A stretch of 64,000 nucleotides of DNA from Rhodopseudomonas sp. BAL398 (GTDB lineage: Bacteria; Pseudomonadota; Alphaproteobacteria; Rhizobiales; Xanthobacteraceae), in assembly GCF_033001325.1 (NCBI RefSeq), contig NZ_CP133111.1, forward strand, positions 2,294,001-2,358,000. Direction: 5' to 3'. The notes below the pieces were generated by a model. The model saw only the letters and a list, made by a program, of their open reading frames with translations. It was not told the origin of the DNA and did not search any database. This document shows positions 36,037 through 45,198 of this stretch, piece by piece. Numbering within the stretch: the first letter of the stretch is position 1; each line of letters starts with the position of its first letter. Both the position numbers and the translations under genes were made by a program.

Positions 36037-36518
36037 AATGATTAGTCCGCCAGAGGAGGGACAGACGCGGACGCAACACAACGAATCGATTTAAATGTAG
36101 GTAGATATTGTTAACAAAAGTTTACCACGTCCAGCTGGCGGCTTTACGAAGCCAATAGGCGCGTGACCCGCGATGGCAACGGGCGCCCGCGCCATGGCTC
36201 CGCAAGGAGCCGCGGCGGCGCGGCGCCGGCGGATCACGACCTCAGGTTGTGAAGATGGGTGGTGCCGATCGCCCGAAGGGTTCGCCGAGTCGGCGCAGCG
36301 ACGGCACAACGAGAGACCCGCCCGGGGGGACAGCCGGGCGGGTCAAGCCATATTGGCGCCGGATGGATGGGCGCTCGCGCCGATACAGCCTCGTCGGGCG
36401 GGATGATTTCCGCTCCCACCTCTATTGGTATTGAGACCAACGCAAAACGTTCAAACCGGTTGCCGAATTTTTTCAGGTCGAGATGCAAAACCGTTGCGCC
36501 GCAGCGCTCCCCGCCGCG
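36037..36518. other. Intergenic region
   Basis: About 480 bases between the TIGR03809 gene and the anti-sigma factor gene. It holds a CtrA-like site (36111-36125) and one strong hairpin at 36315-36344 (given separately). Short frames on both strands look like chance. Confidence 0.4.
36315..36344 (-). terminator. Hairpin, possible terminator
   Basis: GACCCGCCCGG (36315-36325) and CCGGGCGGGTC (36334-36344) pair perfectly over 11 bases around an eight-base loop. It is about 175 bases downstream of the anti-sigma gene on the minus strand. No T run follows either way, so the terminator call is weak. Confidence 0.35.
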
Positions 36519-37223
36519 CTACGGCGCCGGCAAGGCAAGGCTGACGGCTTGTTCGTCCCGCAGCCTGTTGACCAGTTCGGTCAGGTCCTGCTGCGGTGGC
36601 TCGGGAAATTGCAGCTTGAAGATGCCGCCCTTGCTGCTGTCGATCACCGAGGCGCGGTAGCGGTCCAGCAACGCGGCGATCTCGGCGGCGCGCGCGTCGG
36701 GCGCGAAGCGAACGAAGACCCGCGGCGCCGGCGCGGCGCCAAGGCTGCGGGTGATGGGCGCTGGCGCGTGCGTCGTCTGCGGCTGAACCGAGGCGTGCCG
36801 GACGGCTGCCGTCGGCGGCCAGGCCAGCATCGCGCCGATCAGGGTGGCCTGCAGCAGCAGGGCAAACCCGGCCAGCGCGGCCGACCAGGCCAGCGCCCGC
36901 GGCGACAGGCCGGCGAAAAAACCCGCGAACCGTCGCGGGAGCCCGCTCGCCGCCGCCGTGCCGCGCGGCGGCTCGGCGTCGATGGCGGCGAACAATTTCT
37001 GCATCACCCCTGGCGAGGGCGCACCGAGGCCGTCATTGAGGGCGATGATCGCGGCGTGTTCCTCCTGGATCAGCGCGTATTGCCTGGCCAGAGCGGGATC
37101 GCGTGCGATTGCATCATCGACGCGGCGGCGATCACGGGGATTCAAACGATCGGCGGCGCGCCAAGGCAATAGCGCCTCGATCTCCCCGGGATCCTGCTCC
37201 GGCATTTTCTTGCTCGTTGCCAT
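36519..37223 (-). CDS. Anti-sigma factor (membrane), partner sigma decayed
   Basis: 234 residues from ATG 37223 (a GTG one codon earlier is possible). N-terminal helical part typical of cytoplasmic anti-sigma domains (DPGEIEALLPWRAADRLNPRDRRRVDDAIARDPALARQYA), one membrane helix at about residues 112-133 (ALAWSAALAGFALLLQATLIGAML), and a periplasmic C-terminus (RVFVRFAPDARAAEIAALLDRYRASVIDSSKGGIFKLQF). Its ATG overlaps the TGA of the decayed ECF sigma gene by one base (TGATG), the usual sigma/anti-sigma coupling. With no intact partner it may be unused or bind another sigma. Confidence 0.8.
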   Translation of the reverse strand: MATSKKMPEQDPGEIEALLPWRAADRLNPRDRRRVDDAIARDPALARQYALIQEEHAAIIALNDGLGAPSPGVMQKLFAAIDAEPPRGTAAASGLPRRFAGFFAGLSPRALAWSAALAGFALLLQATLIGAMLAWPPTAAVRHASVQPQTTHAPAPITRSLGAAPAPRVFVRFAPDARAAEIAALLDRYRASVIDSSKGGIFKLQFPEPPQQDLTELVNRLRDEQAVSLALPAP

Positions 37224-37449
37224 CACGGCCAGCCTCGCTCCACGCCGGCTGCCCGCAGCAGTTCGGCCAATTTCCTGCGCGCCTCGAACGGGCGCGTCGT
37301 CACGGCGTTCTCGGGAATTCGAACGATCGGGGCGACCTCCCCGACCGATTTGCCGTGGTCACAAGATCGACGATGACCCGATACTCTGGCGCAAGCGCAC
37401 TCAGCCAGTTCCGCAACGCGTCACCCCTATCTTCGTTCTGGGCCACCAC
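37223..37449 (-). pseudogene. Remnant of an ECF sigma factor gene
   Basis: Only the C-terminal third is readable, in two frames. From 37449 to about 37361 the minus strand gives VVAQNEDRGDALRNWLSALAPEYRVIVDLV. After a frame change near 37360 it continues DHGKSVGEVAPIVRIPENAVTTRPFEA and RRKLAELLRAAGVERGWP to TGA at 37223. This is sigma region 4 of an ECF sigma factor. The shift and the odd residues (TTRPFEARRK for the usual KTRMFYARKK) suggest decay; in-frame stops precede 37449. The rest of the gene is not recognisable up to 37878. Confidence 0.6.
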
Positions 37450-37878
37450 GCATCACTCGGCCTATGATTTCCTGGCCATCTCGCAAGGTTGGTCGGCTCG
37501 GGCCGGCGGAAGGTTCGAAAGACAAAAGCAAATTCTTGATGTTAGCCGATCGGCCGGCGCCGATATGTGCTGTGCGGCATAGAACTGATCGTCGGTGCTG
37601 CTGGCCACAGCTGCCTATCGCCGACTTGCGACCTGGATGGCGCCCGGACCAGCCATGCCCCGCTTGGCGCCGGGTTCCATTAAGGGATTGTGCGACATAA
37701 CGGCATTTTTCACGGCCGCAGGTCCGGCGCCGCTGCCGCCGCCTCCGCAAAAGGATATTTTAATAGGTAAAACAATGCGGTAATCCTGCCAATCGGCACC
37801 CCGTCACCTCCGGAAAGATACGAAACCTAAATGCTTCGCGATTAGATTTCACGCTCTGTTTCGACCTCGCGGGGGCCC
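37450..37878. other. Intergenic region, decayed sequence
   Basis: About 430 bases with short chance frames on both strands. It should have held the N-terminal part of the ECF sigma gene, but I cannot read any region 2 sequence. The promoter of the downstream diguanylate cyclase gene must be at the right end. Confidence 0.4.
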
Positions 37879-39024
37879 ATGGGCACGACGGCCGCACTTG
37901 CTGGCGCCATTGCAGACGAACTCGACGGCGGCGCCAAGGTGCGAACGCTGGCGGTTCGCGCACGCCGGAGCCAACAGCGTCGGCAGATGCTCGACCTCAT
38001 CGGTCTCAGCTATGTGATCGATGCCTGCATCCTGCTGATCTACGCCTATGCCGGAACCGTGCCGACGGCGGCGGGCCCGGCCTTCGCGGCTTGCGGCCTG
38101 ATCACCGTGGCGGGCTTCATCGCGCTGTCCGAATCCGGGATCAGCGAGCGTTTCCGCGACCACTACTGCGTGGTTCAGCAGGCGACGGTCAGTCTGGTGA
38201 TCATGCTGGCCTTCGCTTACGCCATCCCGCAGGTCGGCTTCATGTTCCTGTGCACGCTGTTCGTGGTGTTCAGCTTCAGTTCGCTGCGATCAACCGCCCG
38301 CCAGACCGCCGTGGTGTGGACCGTGACGACCGTGGCGCTGGCTGGGCTGTTCATGCTGACCGACCGGCCATTCGCGATGCCGTTCGGCTCGCCGTCGGAA
38401 CGGCTCGCCACCGCGCTGGTCTTCGCCCTCACCATCGGGCGCTGCATGTATATCGGAATGCTGTCCAGCAAGTTGCGGGACACGCTGTACAAGCGCGGCC
38501 TCAAGCTCAAGGAGGCCTATGAGCGGATCGAGCAGCTCGCCGAACTCGACGAGTTGACCGGCTCGTTCAACCGCCGCTGCATCATGCGTATGCTCGACAG
38601 CGAGATCATGCAGGCCGAACGCACCGAAGCTACGCTGTCGGTGGCGTTGATCGATCTCGACCTGTTCAAGCAAATCAACGACACCCACGGCCACCCCACC
38701 GGCGACGAGGTGCTGCGCACCTTCGCCATCACCATCTTCGCCAATATCCGCAACATCGATAAGTTCGGACGCTATGGCGGCGAGGAATTTCTGCTGGTGA
38801 TGCCCAACACCTCGAACGACGAGGCCGTTGACATGCTCGAGCGGCTGCGCGCGATCGTCGCGGAGTTGGACTGGAGCGCATTCTCGGTCGGCATGAGCGT
38901 CACGATCTCGGCGGGGGTCGCCACCCTGGCGGCTGACGAGTCGCCCGATGCCATTCTCGCCCGCGCCGACAACGCGCTCTACGCCGCCAAAAACCGGGGG
39001 CGAAACCGGATTGCAAGCGCCTGA
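37879..39024 (+). CDS. Membrane diguanylate cyclase (GGDEF)
   Basis: 381 residues. Five to six membrane helices occupy about residues 40-200 (YVIDACILLIYAYAGTV, VSLVIMLAFAYAIPQVGFMFLCTLFVVF). The GGDEF domain follows: LDELTGSFNRR, LIDLDLFKQINDTHGHPTGDEVLR, active-site RYGGEEFLLVMP. The inhibitory I-site RxxD is present five residues before GGEEF (RNIDKFGRYGGEEF). It makes cyclic di-GMP from two GTP and is probably feedback controlled. The membrane part resembles no known sensor. A DUF2336 gene follows on the same strand. Confidence 0.88.
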   Translation: MGTTAALAGAIADELDGGAKVRTLAVRARRSQQRRQMLDLIGLSYVIDACILLIYAYAGTVPTAAGPAFAACGLITVAGFIALSESGISERFRDHYCVVQQATVSLVIMLAFAYAIPQVGFMFLCTLFVVFSFSSLRSTARQTAVVWTVTTVALAGLFMLTDRPFAMPFGSPSERLATALVFALTIGRCMYIGMLSSKLRDTLYKRGLKLKEAYERIEQLAELDELTGSFNRRCIMRMLDSEIMQAERTEATLSVALIDLDLFKQINDTHGHPTGDEVLRTFAITIFANIRNIDKFGRYGGEEFLLVMPNTSNDEAVDMLERLRAIVAELDWSAFSVGMSVTISAGVATLAADESPDAILARADNALYAAKNRGRNRIASA

Positions 39025-39064
39025 AGAAAACAGACGCAGTTAAATGATGCTCTAGGACAGGGTG

Positions 39065-40183
39065 ATGAGTTCGCGACCGAATAATTCCGCAAAGGATCTG
39101 CTCGACGATTTGCAGACCACGTTGGCGCACGGCACCGTGGCGCGCCGGGTCGAAACCCTGCGCCGCGTCACCGACCTGTTCGTCGACGGCGTCGCCCATT
39201 ATTCCGAAGACCAGGTCGCGGTGTTCGACGACGTCTTCGACGCCCTGGTCGCGCAGATCGAAACTCAGGCCAAGGCCCTGCTCGCGCGACGTCTCGCGCC
39301 GATCGCCAAGGCGCCGCCGCGGATCATCCGTCAGCTGGCGTTCGAGGACAAAATCGAAGTCGCCGCTCCCGTTCTGTCGCAATCCGAGCAACTCGACGAT
39401 CACACGTTGATCGCCAATGCGCGCAGCAAGAGCCAGAGCCACATGCTGGCGATTTCGATCCGGCACCAGCTGAGCGGCGCCGTGACCGACGTGCTGGTCG
39501 AACTCGGCAACGAGGAAGTCGTCCACAGCACCCTCAACAATCCCGGTGCGGAGTTCTCCGACAACGGCTATTCCGCGCTGGTCGCACGCGCCGAAACCAA
39601 TGACGAGATCGCGCTCGATCTCGGGCTGCGGCCGTCGATCCCCCGCGCGCAATTCCTGAAACTGATCGCGGTGGCCTCGGCATCGGTGCGCTCGCGGCTG
39701 GAAGCCGCCAATCCCACCGCGGCCGCCGACGTGACCAGGGCGGTCCGGCAGGCCACCCGGCTGGCACGCTCGGCTCCCGGCGCGATCAGCCGCGAGACCA
39801 CCATCGCCCACGGTCTGGTGCGTTCGCTGTATGAAGACGGCAGGCTCGACGAGAACATGATCGCGAATTTCATCGAGAACCGGAAGTTCGACGAGACCAA
39901 CGCGGCGATCGCCTGCCTCACCCATGTCACGGTGGATTCCGCCGAAACCATGATGGTGGAATCCCGTGACGAAGGCGTGCTGATCCTGGCCAAGATCGCG
40001 GGCCTGTCATGGTCGGTGGTCAGGGCGCTGATCGAGATGCGCGACGAAATCGCGGGACAGCAATCGCCCGACCTCGACGAGTGCCGCGACATCTATGAGC
40101 GGCTGCGGACCTCGACCGCGCAGCAGGTGCTGCGCTTTCACCGGATGCAGCAGAGCGCCGCGGCGACGGCGCCGGCGGCGTGA
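39065..40183 (+). CDS. DUF2336 domain-containing protein
   Basis: 372 residues from ATG 39065, with AGGACAGGG upstream. DUF2336 layout: LDDLQTTLAHGTVARRVETLRRVTDLFVDGVAHYSEDQVAVFDDVFDALV, IRHQLSGAVTDVLVELGNEEVVHSTLNNPGAEFSDNGYSALVARAE, NFIENRKFDETNAAIACLTHV. Helical, cytoplasmic, function unknown. It follows a diguanylate cyclase gene by 40 bases, so a link to cyclic di-GMP signalling is possible but unproven. Paralogue of the gene at 2812. Confidence 0.83.
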   Translation: MSSRPNNSAKDLLDDLQTTLAHGTVARRVETLRRVTDLFVDGVAHYSEDQVAVFDDVFDALVAQIETQAKALLARRLAPIAKAPPRIIRQLAFEDKIEVAAPVLSQSEQLDDHTLIANARSKSQSHMLAISIRHQLSGAVTDVLVELGNEEVVHSTLNNPGAEFSDNGYSALVARAETNDEIALDLGLRPSIPRAQFLKLIAVASASVRSRLEAANPTAAADVTRAVRQATRLARSAPGAISRETTIAHGLVRSLYEDGRLDENMIANFIENRKFDETNAAIACLTHVTVDSAETMMVESRDEGVLILAKIAGLSWSVVRALIEMRDEIAGQQSPDLDECRDIYERLRTSTAQQVLRFHRMQQSAAATAPAA

Positions 40184-40202
40184 TCCGCCGACGCCAACCT
40201 GA

Positions 40203-42377
40203 CTACCATCGCGCCTTGATGCCGGCATAGATCGCCCGACCGCTGCCCGGCTCGAACAGCGCCGATCCGGCATTGGCCCGGTCGATGATGCTGGCGGAGG
40301 CGATATAGGCCTTGTTGGCGATGTTGCGGGCCTCGATATAGCCCGAATAGGTGCCGCCATTGTCGACCCCGGCCTTCAATCCGATCAGCGCGTAGGGTTC
40401 GGTCTTCAGGGTGTTGGCGCTGTCGACGAAATAGGACTGCGGCACCCATTCGAGGTTCGGGCCGATATAGAAGCCGTTCGGGTGTTTGTAGAGTAGCTCG
40501 GCGCGCAGATAGTGCCGCGGCGCGCCGGGCAGCAGATTGTCGCCAAAACGGGCGTCGTTGTCGAAGCGGAAATCGTTCAGCGTGTAGGCCAGGTTGAGCC
40601 AGATCTTGTCCGGCGCCGGGCCGTGCTCGAACAGGCCTTTGAAGATCGTCGCGCCCAGCGCCGCCTCGATGCCCTGATGCACGGTGCGGTCGGCATTGGT
40701 GACGTTGCAATTGCCGAACGCGCTGTAGAGACAGAGCAGCTCGTCCTTGATCTCGGCACGGTAGCCGGTCAGCTCCCAGGTCAGGTCGGGCCGCTTGCCG
40801 CGGGTGCCGATCTCATAGGTCGTGGCACGCTGCGGCCGGATACTGGTGAAGGGAATCGTCGGGATCCCCTGCCCCGACGAGCTTTCGCCGAAGCTCGGCG
40901 CCTCGGCGCTACGCGAGATATTGCCGAACGCCTGCCAGCTTGGATCGATATCCCACAGCAAGCCGGCTTTCGGGCTCCACAGATCGAACGAGGTCGATCC
41001 CGATTGATCGCCGTCGGCGAGGAAACGGTCGCGCCGGTCGCGGCCGGCATGCAGAAACTGGGCGCCGGCCACCGCCGCCACGCTCGGCAGGACGTAGAAC
41101 GAATCCTCCAGATAGAGCGAGGTATTCTTCGAGCGGTCGATCGACGACGACGCCAGCGCGCCCTTGCTGCCGGCGACATTGACATATTGCTTGTTGTCGA
41201 TCCGGCCGTTGACGACGTTCACGCCGGCGATCAGCACGTTGCGGAAGCCGCCGAGGTAGCGATCGTCCGTCAGCTTGGCGAAGCCGCCATAATCCTCGTA
41301 GTGATAGTCGAGCCATTGGAAGATCGGATGCATCAGATGGCGGTCGAGGCCGAACACGCCGAAATCGACCGTGGTGTTTTCGAAGCGGATGGTGGTCTTG
41401 TTGGCCAGCCGCACGGTGTCGATGTTGCGCTGCTGATCGAGCGCGATATTGCCGGCCGCGGCCGTCTGCGGCGAGCTCAGCGCCGCGTCCTTGGTGACGG
41501 AGCCAGGAATGCGCTGCCGTACATTGTTGGCGTTGAGATAGAAGCGCGTCTCGATGTCGGGCGAGATCTGGTAGCCGACATTGCCGCTGAAGCGCGTGGC
41601 ATGGCCGTCGCTGTGATCGCGAAAGCCTTCGGCGGCCTGGGTCGAGGCGGTGGCGAAGCCGTCCCAGGCGCCGTTGCTGCCGCCGGCGCTGGCCTGCAGG
41701 CGGCGAAATCCGAACGCGCCAGCGTCGACGCTGACGCCGTTGACGAATGGATCGCGCCCGCTCGGGGTGACGAAATTGATCGCACCGCCCAGCGAATTGG
41801 CGCCGAACTGCAAGGCGTTGCCGCCCTTGTAGACCGCGACATATTTATACGCGGTGGCATCGATCTCCTGGAAGTCGCCATAGCCGTCGGCGGTGTTGAT
41901 CGGGATGCCGTCCATATAGAGCTGCACGCCGCGCAGATGGAAATTGCGCGATAGGCTGGAGCCGCGGATCGACAATCTTGTGTCATCGCCCCATTTCGGC
42001 TGCGCGAACACGCCCGGCACGTAGTCGAGCACGTCCTTGATGGTGTTGGCGACGGTTGAGTTTTTATAGGCCTCGGCGGGCACCAGCGCGACGCCGCCCG
42101 GCGTCTGCCGGATCTCGCGGATCGCCTGCTGCACGGTAAGCACGGTGAGCGCCGGCCCCCGCGCCGCCTCATTCGCCGATGACGCCACCGGCGCAGCGGT
42201 AGGACGGGCTACCCGCGCGCCACGCGCGGGCCGCGCGGTAGACGGCCGGCTCTGCGGCGCGACCACCGTCATGACGGGCAGTTCTTGCTGCCGGGTCTGT
42301 GCCGATCCGGAAGCCGGCACGAGGATGGCGGCGGAGGCGAGCAGGACGCCGCGCAGCCGGAGTGAAATGGACAGCAT
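40203..42377 (-). CDS. TonB-dependent receptor, copy 1 of a tandem pair
   Basis: 724 residues from ATG 42377 (MLSISLRLRGVLLASAAILVPASGSAQ), with GGGAG upstream. Signal peptide to about residue 27. Plug domain: LTVQQAIREIRQTPGGVALVPAEAYKN, STVANTIKDVLDYVPGVFAQPKWGDDTRLSIRGSSLSRNFHLRGVQLYMDGIPIN, FGANSLGGAINFVTPSGRDP. The barrel ends RAIYAGIKARW. It is of the FecA/iron-complex type, ligand unknown. Paralogous to the next gene upstream (42517-44661), as shown by shared segments such as MHPIFQWLDY and SPKAGLLWDIDPSWQ. No PepSY or TonB gene nearby. Confidence 0.88.
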   Translation of the reverse strand: MLSISLRLRGVLLASAAILVPASGSAQTRQQELPVMTVVAPQSRPSTARPARGARVARPTAAPVASSANEAARGPALTVLTVQQAIREIRQTPGGVALVPAEAYKNSTVANTIKDVLDYVPGVFAQPKWGDDTRLSIRGSSLSRNFHLRGVQLYMDGIPINTADGYGDFQEIDATAYKYVAVYKGGNALQFGANSLGGAINFVTPSGRDPFVNGVSVDAGAFGFRRLQASAGGSNGAWDGFATASTQAAEGFRDHSDGHATRFSGNVGYQISPDIETRFYLNANNVRQRIPGSVTKDAALSSPQTAAAGNIALDQQRNIDTVRLANKTTIRFENTTVDFGVFGLDRHLMHPIFQWLDYHYEDYGGFAKLTDDRYLGGFRNVLIAGVNVVNGRIDNKQYVNVAGSKGALASSSIDRSKNTSLYLEDSFYVLPSVAAVAGAQFLHAGRDRRDRFLADGDQSGSTSFDLWSPKAGLLWDIDPSWQAFGNISRSAEAPSFGESSSGQGIPTIPFTSIRPQRATTYEIGTRGKRPDLTWELTGYRAEIKDELLCLYSAFGNCNVTNADRTVHQGIEAALGATIFKGLFEHGPAPDKIWLNLAYTLNDFRFDNDARFGDNLLPGAPRHYLRAELLYKHPNGFYIGPNLEWVPQSYFVDSANTLKTEPYALIGLKAGVDNGGTYSGYIEARNIANKAYIASASIIDRANAGSALFEPGSGRAIYAGIKARW

Positions 42378-42466
42378 CAGTTGCTCCCAGCAAAAGTGAG
42401 GGATTGAACAAGGCGAGCGAATGGCATCGCGACGCCGCGCGTCAGGCGAGCGGCGACCGCGGCACC

Positions 42467-42490
42467 GGTGATGATGGTGATGGTGATGGA
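42467..42490. repeat. Short GATGGT tandem repeat between the receptor genes
   Basis: The gap between the two TonB receptor genes contains GGTGATGATGGTGATGGTGA, a run of about four trinucleotide-to-hexanucleotide units. It looks like a simple sequence repeat. The reading in one minus-strand frame is polyhistidine, but no gene can be defended there. Confidence 0.5.
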
Positions 42491-42516
42491 GGGCGTTGCG
42501 TTCGACACGAGCGGCC

Positions 42517-44661
42517 TCACAACCGGTAGCGCAGGCCGCCATAGATGGCGCGGCCGGTGCCGGGATTGAACAGCTCCATCGTCGGCGTGGCCCGTCCGAC
42601 GGTGATGGTGGTCGAGATGTAGCGGGTGTCGAGCAGGTTGCGCGCCTCGACATAGCCGGACCAGCCGATGCCGCGGTCGTAGCCGATCTTGAAGTTCAAC
42701 AGCGCGTAGGGGTCGACCGTCAGGGTGTTGGCGTTGTCGGAGAAGAACGCCTGCGGCATCCACTCGACATTCGGGCCGGCATAGAAGCCGTTCGGATTCT
42801 TGTACATCACCTCGGCGCGGAGGAGGTGCGGCGGCGCGCCCGGCAGTCGGTTGTTGCCCCATGCCGGATCGTTGTCGAAGCGGAAGTCGCTATAGGTGTA
42901 GCTGGCGTTGAACCAGACGCGATCCTCTTGAGCGAACACTGATTTGAGGAACGCGACGCCGAATCCCGCCTCGACGCCCTGATGCACGGTGCGGTCGGCA
43001 TTCACCACCGAACAGGGAGAGTATGGCCCGGTGGTCAGGCATTGCAGCTCGTTGTGCAAGCTGGCGTAGTAAAGCGCGACGTCCCTCCGGCGGCCGCGGG
43101 TGCCGATCTCATAGGTCGTCGCGGTCTGGGCGTTGATGTTGGTGCTCGCCGGCGTCGCAAAGGTGGTGACGTCGAAGGTCGGGACCTCGGCGCTGCGCGA
43201 CACATTGGCGAACACCTGCCATGTCGGATCGACGTCCCACAGCAGGCCCAGCTTTGGGCTGAAGATGTCGTAGCTGCGGCTGCCCGACTGGTCGCCGTCG
43301 GTGAGAAAGCGATCCTGCTGGTTGCGAACGGCGTGGAGGAACTGGCCGCCGACGACGGCGGCCACGCTCGGCAGAAAATAGAACGAGTTTTCCCCGTAGG
43401 CCGACAGGTTCTCCGACTTCCAGATGTAGGACGAGGCGAGCGGCCCCTTCACGGCGCCGTCGAGATTGACATATTGGTCGATGTCGATGGTGCCGTTGTG
43501 CAGATTGACGCCGGTGACCAGCCTGTTGCGGTGGCCGCCGATCAGGCGGTCATCGGCCGCCCGGACAAAGGCGCCATAGTCCAGCGCCTTGAAATCGAGC
43601 CACTGGAAGATCGGATGCATGACGTGGCGGTCGAGGCCGAACAGGCCGAAATCGACCGTGGTGTTGTCGAAGCGCAGCGTGGTCTTGTTGGCCAGACGCA
43701 GCGAGTCGATGTTGCGCTGCTGGTCCTGCCGCACGAATTCCGGGTTCGCGGCACGCGGCGAATTCAGCGCCGCGTCCTTGGTCACCTCGCCGGGAATCTC
43801 GGCGCGCCAGCGGCCGGCGTTGAGGTAGAACCGGGTTTCGGCATCGGGCGAGAAGCGATAGCCGATATTGGCGTTCAGCCGCTCCGAATCGGTCTTGCTG
43901 TGGTCGCGATAGCCGTCCTCGCGCTGCGCCGAGGCGGTGACGAACCAGTCCGCCGGGCCGGCCACGCCGCCGGTGCTGGCCTGGGTCTTGACGTAGCCGA
44001 AGCTGCCGGCGTCGATCCGGCTGTCGAACGCCGAGGCGTCGCGGCCGGTCGGCATCACGAAGTTGATGGCGCCGCCGAGCGAATTGGCGCCGAAGCGCAG
44101 CGCGTTGGCGCCCTTGTAGACCTCGACGTAGCGGTACGCGGTCGGATCGACCTCGAACAGATCGAACAACCCGTCCGCGGTGTTGAGCGGCATACCGTCC
44201 ATGAAGACATTGATGCCGCGGTTGCCGTAGTTGCGCGTCAGCCCGGAGCCGCGGATCGAGACGCGGCCGTCCGGTCCCCATCTGGTCTGGATCAGCATGC
44301 CCGGCACCCAGCCCAGCGCGTCCTTGATGGTGCTGGCCGGGCTGTTCTTGAATTCGGTGGCGGGCACGAGCGCAACGCCGCCCGGTGTCTGCTGGATCTC
44401 GCGCAGCGCCTGCCGCGCGGTGAGCACGGTCAGTGACGCCGCGCGCTCATTCGCCGATGACGCCACCGGTGCAGCGGCAGGACGAATTGCGCTCGCCGCC
44501 GGCGCCGGGCGACGGGCCACGGCGCGACTGGACTGCGGAGCCTGCACGACGATGGTGGGCAGCGGTTCGGGCGAACCCGTTTGAGCCTGGGCCACAACGG
44601 ACACCAGGCTCGCGGCTGACGCCAGCACGAGGCTGCGCAGCCGCAAGGATGCGGACGACAT
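42517..44661 (-). CDS. TonB-dependent receptor, copy 2 of a tandem pair
   Basis: 714 residues from ATG 44661. Signal peptide ending near VAQAQ. Plug: LREIQQTPGGVALVPATEFKNSPASTIKDALGWVPGMLIQTRWGPDGRVSIRGSGLTRNYGNRGINVFMDGMPLNTADGLFDLFEVD, FGANSLGGAINFVMPTG. Barrel ends GTGRAIYGGLRYRL. Similar to the copy at 40203-42377 along its whole length (LRFDNTTVDFGLFGLDRHVMHPIFQWLDF in place of the DRHLMHPIFQ version). It lies 139 bases upstream of it on the same strand. Probable metal-complex uptake. The DUF2946 gene precedes it by 56 bases. Confidence 0.88.
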   Translation of the reverse strand: MSSASLRLRSLVLASAASLVSVVAQAQTGSPEPLPTIVVQAPQSSRAVARRPAPAASAIRPAAAPVASSANERAASLTVLTARQALREIQQTPGGVALVPATEFKNSPASTIKDALGWVPGMLIQTRWGPDGRVSIRGSGLTRNYGNRGINVFMDGMPLNTADGLFDLFEVDPTAYRYVEVYKGANALRFGANSLGGAINFVMPTGRDASAFDSRIDAGSFGYVKTQASTGGVAGPADWFVTASAQREDGYRDHSKTDSERLNANIGYRFSPDAETRFYLNAGRWRAEIPGEVTKDAALNSPRAANPEFVRQDQQRNIDSLRLANKTTLRFDNTTVDFGLFGLDRHVMHPIFQWLDFKALDYGAFVRAADDRLIGGHRNRLVTGVNLHNGTIDIDQYVNLDGAVKGPLASSYIWKSENLSAYGENSFYFLPSVAAVVGGQFLHAVRNQQDRFLTDGDQSGSRSYDIFSPKLGLLWDVDPTWQVFANVSRSAEVPTFDVTTFATPASTNINAQTATTYEIGTRGRRRDVALYYASLHNELQCLTTGPYSPCSVVNADRTVHQGVEAGFGVAFLKSVFAQEDRVWFNASYTYSDFRFDNDPAWGNNRLPGAPPHLLRAEVMYKNPNGFYAGPNVEWMPQAFFSDNANTLTVDPYALLNFKIGYDRGIGWSGYVEARNLLDTRYISTTITVGRATPTMELFNPGTGRAIYGGLRYRL

Positions 44662-44717
44662 GGACGTACTCCGACAACGATATGACGAGGATGCGGTTTG
44701 CGCCGAGGCGCGGATCG

Positions 44718-45119
44718 TCAGATCAGTCGCGGAGGGCCGCGGGCACGATGGCTGCGGGGGCGTTCATTGGCAACGAACGGCGCCGCGAAGGCGGCAACAG
44801 GCGCAATGGCCACCGCGACGCGATCGAACGCCAGCGCGATCGTCGGCGGCAACGCCACAGCGACGTGATTGCTGACGCAGAGCGGGCATCGAACGGCGGC
44901 CGGCTTGCCGGACTTCTGCGCGTCGCCGGGCAACGCCGCCGCATTGGCGCTGTTGAAGCAAAGCTCATGACTGGCGGCGAGCGCGGTCGGCGACAGCGTG
45001 GCCAGCAACGCGCTGGACAGGATCACGTTGAGAACAAGCGCATAGGCGGCGGCAAAAGCCGCAGCCGACCCGATCATTCGTTTACGCTGAAATGGTCCCA
45101 AGGCACCCGTCCCCACCAT
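44718..45119 (-). CDS. DUF2946 domain-containing protein
   Basis: 133 residues from ATG 45119; an internal ATG at 45077 (MIGSAAAFAAAYAL) is also possible. One N-terminal membrane segment (AAAFAAAYALVLNVILSSALLATL), then a cysteine-bearing part with RCPLCVSNHV, and another hydrophobic stretch with APVAAFAAPFVANERPR. DUF2946 proteins occur next to copper and TonB-receptor genes; a role in metal handling is likely, inferred. First gene of the TonB receptor group, 56 bases from the next start. Confidence 0.75.
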   Translation of the reverse strand: MVGTGALGPFQRKRMIGSAAAFAAAYALVLNVILSSALLATLSPTALAASHELCFNSANAAALPGDAQKSGKPAAVRCPLCVSNHVAVALPPTIALAFDRVAVAIAPVAAFAAPFVANERPRSHRARGPPRLI

Positions 45120-45198
45120 GTGGCTAGCATGGCGGACGTGCGAGTCAATGTCATTTGCGGAATGCCACCAAGAAACACTTCAAGGAGCACGGCCGCGG

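Noticed and set aside
42377-42516. Polyhistidine-coding frame between the TonB receptor genes
   Set aside because: The His run comes from a GATGGT simple repeat read in one minus-strand frame. No ribosome binding site or stable frame supports a metal-binding peptide.
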